Shown one piece after another: positions 1 to 4,773 of a stretch of 7,177 nucleotides of DNA. A program made the translations under genes and the position numbers. The notes under the pieces are model-generated. The model had not been told where the DNA came from. It was given only the letters and a program-made list of their open reading frames with translations, and did no database searches. The stretch's first letter is position 1. The number at the start of each line of letters is the position of its first letter. Origin of the DNA: an uncultured Chitinophagaceae bacterium (GTDB lineage: Bacteria > Bacteroidota > Bacteroidia > Chitinophagales > Chitinophagaceae); assembly GCA_946479005.1 (NCBI GenBank), contig CAMLEM010000084.1, positions 1 through 7,177 on the forward strand, given 5' to 3'.

Positions 1-554
1 AACTGTTTGAATGGGGCCTGATCGCTGATTATATGAATACTCCCGAAAAAGTGAGGGAGTACCGGATGGCGATGGCCAATGCGAGAAGCGAGAAGATACT
101 GGGTGACAAACGTTCTGTATGGCATCGCCTCCGCCGCCAGCGCTGCCTGGCATTCACCACTGGGTTCTTTGAGCACCAGGACACGGGAATGAAAAAGAAA
201 CAGCCTCATTTCATCCGGGTGAAAGGACAGGAGGTTTTTCCAATCGCAGGACTTTATAACTATTCGCCGATCGCCGATCCTGAAACCGGCGAGGTTCCCG
301 GAACATTTGCCCTTGTAACCCGTGCCGCCAATCCCTTGCTGAAAACCATACATAATAGCGGCCCCAATGCAGGCCGTATGCCACTGATCCTTACCAGGGA
401 GTTGGCTCAAAAATGGCTCGACGATGAGCTCACTGATACCCAGATCGGTGAGATACTTGAATTCGAATTCCCTGATTCAGAGCTGGAGTCCTGGCCGGTG
501 AATACCATTCGCACAAGGAAGAATGATGATGAGTCGGTGATCAGGCGCGTTTGA
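1..554 (+). CDS. SOS response-associated peptidase (SRAP, YedK/HMCES-like), 3' part only
   Basis: The reading frame is open from the left edge, and translation just ahead of the first ATG at 33 gives LFEWGLIADYM, the family's WGLIP-type motif. The gene therefore starts upstream of the window, and the ATG at 33 is internal. SRAP proteins form a thiazolidine crosslink to abasic sites in single-stranded DNA through Cys2, which lies outside the window. Three other active-site elements are visible: the Asn of NARSE (78-80), the Glu of GFFEH (171-173) and the His of the TIHN motif (351-353), followed by the conserved RMPLIL strand. They match Asn75, Glu105 and His160 of E. coli YedK. The stop codon runs straight into a GGAGGACAC-type repeat, so the last few residues may have been trimmed or replaced. 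The gene is probably functional, and I see no nearby partner gene. Confidence 0.92.
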   Translation, partial: LFEWGLIADYMNTPEKVREYRMAMANARSEKILGDKRSVWHRLRRQRCLAFTTGFFEHQDTGMKKKQPHFIRVKGQEVFPIAGLYNYSPIADPETGEVPGTFALVTRAANPLLKTIHNSGPNAGRMPLILTRELAQKWLDDELTDTQIGEILEFEFPDSELESWPVNTIRTRKNDDESVIRRV

Positions 555-571
555 GGACACGAAATTTTTTG

Positions 572-687
572 AACCACGGAGGACACAGAGGACACGGGCC
601 CCTGCGGGGCGAACACGGAGGACACAGTTTTCAACCACGGAGGACACGGAGGACACGGGCCCCTGCGGGGCGAACACGGAGGACACG
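572..687 (+). repeat. Tandem pair of GGAGGACAC-type intergenic repeats, each with a hairpin
   Basis: Two copies lie 61 bp apart. Positions 572-625 and 633-686 are identical except at 587/648 (a versus g). Each copy reads AACCACGGAGGACAC, a second GGAGGACAC-like unit, a small hairpin, then GAACACGGAGGACAC. The hairpin is GCCCC-TGC-GGGGC, at 598-610 and 659-671. There is no T-run after the stem, so it does not look like an intrinsic terminator. Translation gives only low-complexity Arg/Gly/Thr sequence, so this is non-coding. Similar CCACGGAGGACAC repeats are scattered between genes in many bacterial genomes, but their function is unknown to me. Confidence 0.85.
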
Positions 688-751
688 GCTTTTCTTTACA
701 CGAAACTCCCGTTGCCTTTGTTTCGATTCCCGGGCCTTAACGGAAGAAAAA

Positions 752-805
752 ACCTTTCCTCCGTGTTGGCGCGTAGCGCCCGCGTCCTCCGTGTCCTCCG
801 TGGTT
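752..805 (-). repeat. Inverted third copy of the GGAGGACAC-type repeat, with a different hairpin stem
   Basis: Read on the minus strand, this copy has the same architecture as the tandem pair at 572-687. Positions 784-805 are the exact reverse complement of 633-654 (22 bp). The central hairpin at 768-780 is GGCGC-GTA-GCGCC, a different stem sequence from the tandem copies but again perfectly self-complementary with a 3-nt loop. An AACACGGAGGA block follows on the minus strand, as in the other copies. Confidence 0.8.
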
Positions 806-815
806 AAAGAAAGAA

Positions 816-879
816 GAACCGCGTCCTCAGAGGTTTAATAAAAGTCCTCCGGGCTTTAAAAAACCGTGTCCTCTCTGGG
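816..879 (-). repeat. Degenerate fragments of the same repeat family
   Basis: Minus-strand fragments resembling the repeat core occur at 816-835 (AACCTCTGAGGACGCGG), around 844-853 (GGAGGAC) and at 863-879 (CAGAGAGGACACGG). They look like decayed relics. With the copies above they fill most of the gap between the SRAP gene and the META-domain gene. The remaining 880-994 bases are A+T-rich with no convincing Bacteroidota promoter. Confidence 0.55.
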
Positions 880-994
880 ATGCGTGATTCTGCGGCCGAA
901 AATGTTAAAATCTTGTCTAAAACTAGGCTTCTCTCATTCTGAAATGTGAAATAAATTCACTGATGGCATCTTATTGGAGTTAAACAATTCAACT

Positions 995-1426
995 ATGAAA
1001 TTAACCACCTACATAAGTGCGAGTGTTTTCATTTTCATCAGTGCTGTTGTGATCCGCAGCAACGAAGCCAAATTTCAAAGTAAATCCCTGTATGAAACCA
1101 AATGGTCGTTGCGTAAGATCCATACTGGCAAAGAGGATTTCGACGTGAATGGGAAGGCTTTCCTCCAGTTCAATGAAGAAAAGAACAGCGCGGGCGGAAA
1201 TGGAGGCTGTAATTCATTTGGCAGCACGACCAGCATCGACGGCAATACGATCCGCTTCACCGATATTTTCTCCACCAAAATGTATTGTGAAGGCGTCCAG
1301 GAAACAGAGAACGCATTCCTGAACACCTTATCTGTTGCCAACCGCTTCGAGATCAAGGGGGGCACCTTGTTAATCTACCGGGATAAGATTTTGATGCTGG
1401 AGTTCGTGGGCTTCGGTCAGGATTAG
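995..1426 (+). CDS. META-domain (HslJ-like, DUF306) exported protein
   Basis: A 143-aa protein. Residues 1-20 (MKLTTYISASVFIFISAVVI) form an N-terminal hydrophobic segment that works as a signal peptide or membrane anchor. No clear lipobox Cys follows. The META domain covers about residues 31-137. It shows ETKWSLRKI at its start, the GGNGGCNSF turn at 67-75, the STKMYC strand with Cys98, then the FLNTLSVANRFEI block and a closing hydrophobic strand. Cys72 and Cys98 are the two cysteines usual in the family. META proteins are small envelope proteins; E. coli HslJ is linked to novobiocin tolerance, but no molecular activity is established. The ATG at 995 is preferred over a TTG at 974 because it starts the signal peptide directly. 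GGAG at 976-979 lies 15 nt upstream, rather far for a ribosome-binding site. The stop overlaps that of the convergent gene. Confidence 0.88.
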   Translation: MKLTTYISASVFIFISAVVIRSNEAKFQSKSLYETKWSLRKIHTGKEDFDVNGKAFLQFNEEKNSAGGNGGCNSFGSTTSIDGNTIRFTDIFSTKMYCEGVQETENAFLNTLSVANRFEIKGGTLLIYRDKILMLEFVGFGQD

Positions 1427-2250
1427 AAAAAATCCAGTCCCGTAAATTCGATGCCGGTGATCTGCCACCAGTTATCTTTTTCTTCCAGTTCGATCTTCCA
1501 CTCGCCTTTATAAGGAAGCATTATTTTATCGCTCCGGCATTTTACCCGGTATTTTCCGGTCACGGTCGCCACATTCCCATCAACCTCGCACTGTACTCCT
1601 GAAGTGCCGGTGAGATGGATCTCATCGAAATTCTCCTTGAAGCGATTGATGATGCGAAGCAGGGTTTCACCGGTAAGTGTCTTATATAAATTCAGCTTCA
1701 GGTTATTTTCCGCAAAGCGATGGCCGAATTCGATGGGTTCCGTGCTGAAGATCGATTCGAGTCCATCGATGGCGGCGGAGGTGGATTCATAAACCGGGTC
1801 GGGATGGAATTCATCGTAAATGAAGTTGCAGCACCAGCCCGGCAAGTCCATTGCGATCATCTCCTTGTTGAACAGCTCCTCCAGTGTAAACCGGTATAAT
1901 TCCCTCTTGCTCACATTGGGAGAGCAGGAACCCAGGTCCACGCCGTGTTTGTTGAGATATTCCCTTAACTCCCTCCAGGCTTCGGAGATCTCCGCATCCG
2001 GGATCTCTGCCGCCGGTTTAAAATGCGAGGGCTTTCCAATGGCTTCAAAAACGGTGGTGGTTTTCTTTTTGCTGTATTGCTCTTCGAAGGCAGCTACATT
2101 CTGCAAAAAGATATTCTCAATTTCCGGTGAGATCTCGCTTTTTTCATTTTCTCTGAATTGAGCCCCGTGCTCAAGCATCAGTTTCATTTTCAGGAAGGCA
2201 TTCTCATCCCTGAGCTGCTCCTCTCTTTCCTGCGGATGGTTTGATTTCAT
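1423..2250 (-). CDS. Unrecognised 275-aa soluble protein with a possible NTF2-like C-terminus
   Basis: I do not recognise this protein. Residues 1-33 are charged and helix-prone (QEREEQLRDENAFLKMKLMLE), perhaps a short coiled coil. Residues 40-105 are mostly helical. Residues 107-151 hold a Cys-containing stretch (GSCSPN, then GWCCNF at 138-143). Residues 195-275 alternate short strands and end VKC-RSDKIMLPYKGEWKIEL and NWWQITGIEFTGLDFF, which resembles the final beta sheet of an NTF2/SnoaL-like fold. No signal peptide or membrane segment is visible, so it is probably cytoplasmic. The ATG at 2250 is chosen because the open frame further upstream (to 2436) translates to Pro/Ser/Arg-rich, repeat-derived sequence. 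The gene is convergent with the META gene and shares a 4-bp overlap at the stops, so neither has room for an intergenic terminator. The fold assignment is inference from pattern only. Confidence 0.7.
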   Translation of the reverse strand: MKSNHPQEREEQLRDENAFLKMKLMLEHGAQFRENEKSEISPEIENIFLQNVAAFEEQYSKKKTTTVFEAIGKPSHFKPAAEIPDAEISEAWRELREYLNKHGVDLGSCSPNVSKRELYRFTLEELFNKEMIAMDLPGWCCNFIYDEFHPDPVYESTSAAIDGLESIFSTEPIEFGHRFAENNLKLNLYKTLTGETLLRIINRFKENFDEIHLTGTSGVQCEVDGNVATVTGKYRVKCRSDKIMLPYKGEWKIELEEKDNWWQITGIEFTGLDFF

Positions 2251-2551
2251 AAAATGAAAATAAAACCAGGAAGAGGCGATGCAATGGGTTTTTCCTCTGG
2301 ATTTGAGGGGAAAATAACCGCTCGTTGCGCGAAGTTTTTGCAAAGGAGACGGGAAGGATGGAAGACGGGAAGGAGGCTTGTTAGATAACCCGTAAGGCCT
2401 TGTACCCTGCAGGCGGGGCTGCTCACTGGCGCACATCTAACTCTTACATTCTTAAATAATTAAATCGAAGTTCGGAGGATTTCTCTGACTGCCTTACAGG
2501 TGCCGCTTACTTTACCATATTGATCCCTAGAAGAATACCATAAAAAATCGG
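2251..2551. other. Gene-free stretch upstream of the 275-aa protein gene
   Basis: I find no supportable gene here. The minus-strand frame stays open across 2251-2436, but its translation has no protein character. The stretch contains a short tandem repeat (2347-2374) and an A+T-rich block around 2440-2465 that could hold the minus-strand promoter. I cannot find a good TTG-N19/20-TAnnTTTG match. Confidence 0.5.
2347..2374. repeat. Short 16-bp-period tandem repeat
   Basis: AGACGGGAAGGA occurs at 2347-2358 and again at 2363-2374, a 16-bp period. It is a low-complexity purine-rich element of the GACGGGAAG kind that appears between genes in some Bacteroidota. No function is apparent. Confidence 0.6.
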
Positions 2552-2596
2552 AAAAAAAGCTGAGTAATGTCTGACTGTAAGTCAGAGCTTACTCAG
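2552..2596 (-). terminator. Terminator-like hairpin downstream of the acyltransferase gene
   Basis: On the minus strand a hairpin is followed by a run of seven T. The arms are 2560-2567/2589-2596 (CTGAGTAA with TTACTCAG) and 2570-2575/2581-2586 (TCTGAC with GTCAGA). A 2-nt internal mismatch separates them and the loop is 5 nt. The T-run corresponds to A at 2552-2558. It lies about 115 bp past the stop of the gene at 2713-3954, in the right orientation to end its transcript. The stem is A+T-rich for a terminator, and the flanking repeats allow alternative pairings. Confidence 0.65.
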
Positions 2597-2712
2597 ACAT
2601 CAGTCAGGATTTTGTCAGAGGTTATGGGCGGTAAATGTGTGGTAACTCTGTGGTATGTGACTGCCAACCTTTATGGTCCTGGGCAGATAGCCTAAATCCG
2701 AACCCGGAAGCT

Positions 2713-3954
2713 TTAAACCTTAATGTAAATCTTCTTCTTATCCATCCAGTAGCAGATGGCCCACATTAGAAGAATGACGCAAATCGCGTATAAAAGGGAA
2801 CCGTTTTCCTTTGCTCCCGGTGTATGAATGAGAACTTTCTTATACAGCCAATTCCAGGGATTCACTCCATCACCGAGCTTGATCAGTCCCAGGGTGCGGG
2901 GAAAAAATGCACTTAACGCGAATACGAAGAGGGCGTTCTTTCCAAATACATCAAAGAACCTTGCCAGGCCTCCCCGGATATTTTTTATTTCGATAAGGTA
3001 GATCATCGTGGCAATGGTAAGGATCGCAAGGCCCGTGGTATAAACGACATAGGAACTGGTCCATATCTTTTTGTTGATGGGAAATACCATATCCCAGCAA
3101 AAACCGGTGATGATCATTGCCACCCCAATGACAAACAAACCCGTCAGCATCCGGTACATCCTCTCTCCATTGTTTTCATTGGGTAAACCGGAATTCAGGT
3201 CCTGTGCACCGGCCCGTATATAGTTCCCAACCAGGTAACCGAAGATCACCTGTACAATGGCGGGAAGCGTGCTCATCAAACCCTCGGGATCGAAGGGAAT
3301 GCCTTCACCCTTGTAGATATGTGCAATGCCTAATATGCTTTTGTCGATCCCGGTCCCGAACCATCCTTTTAAGCTGTAAGGATCCGCGGGATTTCCTGCA
3401 TAGCAGAGCACCCAATAGGCGAGAAGCAGGATCATCCCCGCCACCATCGCCTTGCGGGGTTTCAGATAATAAATGATAATTGAAGCAAACAAATAACAAA
3501 GCGCGATCCTTTGTAAAACTCCCAGCACGCGGATGCCCTTTACGGTTTCGATGATATTTCCTGCCTTATCCCTGCCCAGGTCCACCCAGGTGAAACCTTT
3601 GAAGATGGTTTCCCTGTGAAACTGGGTCGCTCCTTCGGCGAGGCGGTTCACTTCCGTAACAAAGGGAAGCCAGTTCAAAAACAAACCGATCAGGAAGATC
3701 AGCGCGGAACGGGTCAGCACTTTTTTCCAGAATACGGCATCACCGCCTTTTTCAAGCCGGGGCATCACAAACGACATCGCGTTACCGACAGCAAAAAGAA
3801 AGAAAGGGAATACCAGGTCGGTGGGGGTGAGGCCGTGCCAGGGTGCGTGTTCCAGGGGGTCATAGATATGCGCCCAGGTGCCGGGGTTATTTACGAGGAT
3901 CATCAGGCAAACGGTGGCGCCCCGGAAGACGTCGAGGGAGTGGAAGCGGTTCAC
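2713..3954 (-). CDS. Heparan-alpha-glucosaminide N-acetyltransferase-like membrane protein (DUF5009/NagX-type)
   Basis: A 413-aa integral membrane protein with about ten hydrophobic segments, roughly at residues 10-26, 44-64, 80-98, 144-165, 169-187, 230-247, 272-290, 301-322, 335-352 and 388-405. The N-terminus RFHSLDVFRGATV, VNNPGTW, LEHAPWHGLTPTDLVFPFFLF, GVLQRIALCY at 145-154, FDPEGLMSTLPAI and WTSSYVVYTTG are hallmarks of the HGSNAT/DUF5009 family. His36 in EHAPWHG matches the position of the acetyl-accepting His of human HGSNAT (FKHASWNG). The family moves acetyl from acetyl-CoA across the membrane to an amino sugar. Bacterial members, including NagX near GlcNAc-use genes, are less well defined. 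The length is full. The start is GTG at 3954, with a TAG codon two codons upstream in frame. A TATATTTA box (3966-3959 on the minus strand) sits 4 nt before the GTG, but no matching -33 element is seen because a GC-rich repeat occupies that place. Confidence 0.88.
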   Translation of the reverse strand: MNRFHSLDVFRGATVCLMILVNNPGTWAHIYDPLEHAPWHGLTPTDLVFPFFLFAVGNAMSFVMPRLEKGGDAVFWKKVLTRSALIFLIGLFLNWLPFVTEVNRLAEGATQFHRETIFKGFTWVDLGRDKAGNIIETVKGIRVLGVLQRIALCYLFASIIIYYLKPRKAMVAGMILLLAYWVLCYAGNPADPYSLKGWFGTGIDKSILGIAHIYKGEGIPFDPEGLMSTLPAIVQVIFGYLVGNYIRAGAQDLNSGLPNENNGERMYRMLTGLFVIGVAMIITGFCWDMVFPINKKIWTSSYVVYTTGLAILTIATMIYLIEIKNIRGGLARFFDVFGKNALFVFALSAFFPRTLGLIKLGDGVNPWNWLYKKVLIHTPGAKENGSLLYAICVILLMWAICYWMDKKKIYIKV

Positions 3955-3970
3955 GTTCTAAATATACATT

Positions 3971-4000
3971 AACCGCAGCGACGCGGCGGCGCAGTTTTTT
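3971..4000 (+). repeat. Left copy of a 30-bp GC-rich inverted repeat flanking the GxxExxY gene
   Basis: The element begins AACCGCAGCGACGCGG and ends in six T. It matches the reverse complement of 4524-4553 at 27 of 30 positions; the differences are at element positions 11, 15 and 23. It lies only 16 bp from the GTG start of the acyltransferase gene and about 20 bp from the stop of the GxxExxY gene. It is much richer in G+C than the sequence around it. Confidence 0.8.
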
Positions 4001-4020
4001 CTTTTTGTCCTCGAAAATGT

Positions 4021-4398
4021 TTAAAGTCCAAGGACGAGCCTTTTGATACCATCTTTCAGGAATTTTGTATTGAAATTGATAAGGTATCCAAGTTTGCACC
4101 CCGTTAGTTTCATATAGGTTAATAGTTGTGCTAAAAAAAGATCATTTATTTCTTCCACCGCTTTTAGTTCAATTATTACTTTGTCTTCAACCAGTAAGTC
4201 GAGTTTATATCCTGAATCGAGATAAACCTCCTTGAATTTTAGTGGTACAGGCATCTGTGATTTGATTTTCAAACCATCCTCCTCTAATAAATAACAAAGG
4301 CATTTTTGGTATGCGCTTTCAAGCAAGCCTGGTCCGAGTTCTCTGTGAACAAGGAAAGCTGAATTGATAATCCGTGTCCCCACTTCATTTTCAGTCAT
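4021..4398 (-). CDS. GxxExxY protein (PD-(D/E)XK nuclease-like)
   Basis: A 125-aa protein. It has the naming motif G24-L-L-E27-S-A-Y30, preceded by the conserved VHRELGPG. The core strand DSGYKLDLLVEDKVIIELKA carries Asp67, Glu77 and Lys79, the D...ExK pattern of the PD-(D/E)XK nuclease fold, followed by the AQLLTYMKLTG helix (Gln91) and GYLINFN. The length is normal for the family. No biochemical function is established, and its members are sporadic and often multi-copy. The ATG at 4398 is preferred to a TTG at 4404 because MTENEVG aligns with the usual N-terminus. The gene is visibly more A+T-rich than its neighbours and lies between inverted GC-rich repeats, which hints at acquisition as a unit. 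It is in the same direction as the acyltransferase gene, 66 bp upstream of it, but I see no functional link. Confidence 0.9.
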   Translation of the reverse strand: MTENEVGTRIINSAFLVHRELGPGLLESAYQKCLCYLLEEDGLKIKSQMPVPLKFKEVYLDSGYKLDLLVEDKVIIELKAVEEINDLFLAQLLTYMKLTGCKLGYLINFNTKFLKDGIKRLVLGL

Positions 4399-4401
4399 AT
4401 T

Positions 4402-4432
4402 CAATATTACATTGCGGCGACCCCAACTTCAA
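4402..4432 (-). promoter_or_regulatory. Possible promoter of the GxxExxY gene
   Basis: Read on the minus strand, TTTG (TTG at 4432-4430) is followed after 20 nt by TAATATTG (4409-4402). That is one base from the Bacteroidota -7 consensus TAnnTTTG, at the right spacing. The box ends only 3 nt before the ATG, so the transcript would be almost or fully leaderless. The match is suggestive, not strong. Confidence 0.35.
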
Positions 4433-4474
4433 AGGGATTTTCCCTTCGAAAAAGACGTTTTTTAAACAAAAAAC
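4428..4474. repeat. Two small A/T-rich palindromes upstream of the GxxExxY gene
   Basis: The first is TTC-a-AAGGGA-TTT-TCCCTT-c-GAA at 4428-4450, a 6-bp stem extended by 3 bp past one mismatch. The second is GTTTTTT-AAAC-AAAAAAC at 4457-4474. The first is followed on the + strand by a T-run at 4458-4463, but no + strand gene ends here. The role is unclear. Confidence 0.45.
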
Positions 4475-4476
4475 AG

Positions 4477-4502
4477 GTTTCGCTGGGCGGCTGCGGTTCA
4501 GA
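4477..4502 (-). repeat. Degenerate third copy of the GC-rich repeat
   Basis: On the minus strand this reads TCTGAACCGCAGC and then diverges. The 13-bp end GCTGCGGTTCAGA on the + strand (4490-4502) is repeated exactly at 4545-4557, which includes the outer edge of the better copy. It therefore lies in direct orientation with the right-hand copy, 55 bp inward. Confidence 0.6.
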
Positions 4503-4523
4503 TAAAAAAAGGTTTCATAACCA

Positions 4524-4553
4524 AAAAAACCGCGCCGCTGCGCCGCTGCGGTT
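4524..4553 (-). repeat. Right copy of the 30-bp GC-rich inverted repeat
   Basis: On the minus strand it begins AACCGCAGCGGCGCAGCGGC and ends in six T. It is the inverted partner of 3971-4000 (27/30). Together the two bracket the GxxExxY gene. No target-site duplication is evident outside the pair. Confidence 0.8.
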
Positions 4554-4633
4554 CAGAAGTTGTAGAGGGGGTTCCACAAAAAACTTATCAACCTGTGTCA
4601 ATAAATCCCTCAAAATCTGCGCATTTTATTCAT

Positions 4634-4663
4634 TTGCCAGTCACAGTTTCCCTATTATATTTG
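4634..4663 (+). promoter_or_regulatory. Bacteroidota-type promoter of the polysaccharide operon
   Basis: TTG at 4634-4636 (within TTTG), a 19-nt spacer, and TATATTTG at 4656-4663 match the Bacteroidota primary sigma-factor consensus (-33 TTG, -7 TAnnTTTG). Transcription should start around 4668-4672, leaving a leader of about 100 nt before the upxY-like ATG at 4774. The spacer carries one arm of a 10-bp inverted repeat, which could be a protein-binding site. Confidence 0.72.
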
Positions 4664-4755
4664 CATACCCACCAAAATAATCTCCCTTACAGGAGATTTC
4701 TTTTATGTGGCGAAACAGTTGATAACCAGTCTGGTAGAAACAAATACTGTGACTG
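4638..4755. repeat. 10-bp inverted repeat bracketing the -7 box and leader
   Basis: CAGTCACAGT at 4638-4647 and ACTGTGACTG at 4746-4755 are perfect reverse complements 98 bp apart. The left arm is between the -33 and -7 elements; the right arm ends 18 bp before the ATG. It could be a pair of operator sites or a chance match. The arms are shorter than known invertible capsule-promoter repeats. Confidence 0.45.
4679..4704 (+). terminator. Terminator-like hairpin in the leader (candidate attenuator)
   Basis: AATCTCC (4679-4685), a 6-nt loop, GGAGATT (4692-4698), then a T-rich run TTTCTTTT (4697-4704). The shape is that of a weak intrinsic terminator or pause hairpin, placed 10-30 nt after the predicted transcription start. 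The next gene encodes a NusG-like antiterminator, so this is a plausible site for regulated readthrough. The stem is only 7 bp. Confidence 0.5.
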
Positions 4756-4773
4756 AGATGGCGAAGCTTTGAA

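Noticed and set aside
459..470. GAATTCGAATTC palindrome
   Set aside because: It lies inside the SRAP coding frame and encodes the residues EFEF. It is best explained by codon use.
572..687. CRISPR-like array
   Set aside because: There are only two near-identical 61-bp units with identical interiors, no unique spacers and no cas genes. It is a tandem duplication of an interspersed repeat.
551..838. 95-aa open frame over the intergenic repeats
   Set aside because: It starts inside the SRAP stop region and translates only the GGAGGACAC repeats into Arg/Thr/Gly-rich low-complexity sequence. The opposite-strand frames at 407-686 are the same artefact.
1604..2161. Plus-strand open frames opposite the 275-aa protein
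   Set aside because: They are shadows of the minus-strand coding sequence, with no recognisable motifs or plausible start context.
2251..2436. Upstream extension of the minus-strand 275-aa protein by 62 residues
   Set aside because: The added residues are Pro/Ser/Arg-rich, derive partly from a tandem repeat, and show no signal peptide or domain. The ATG at 2250 gives a natural charged N-terminus.
3204..3499. Open frames on both strands inside the acyltransferase gene
   Set aside because: They overlap a full-length, well-recognised membrane protein in another frame and lack protein-like composition.
4584..4592. DnaA-box-like TTATCAACC
   Set aside because: It differs from TTATCCACA at two positions, is single, and has no origin features around it.
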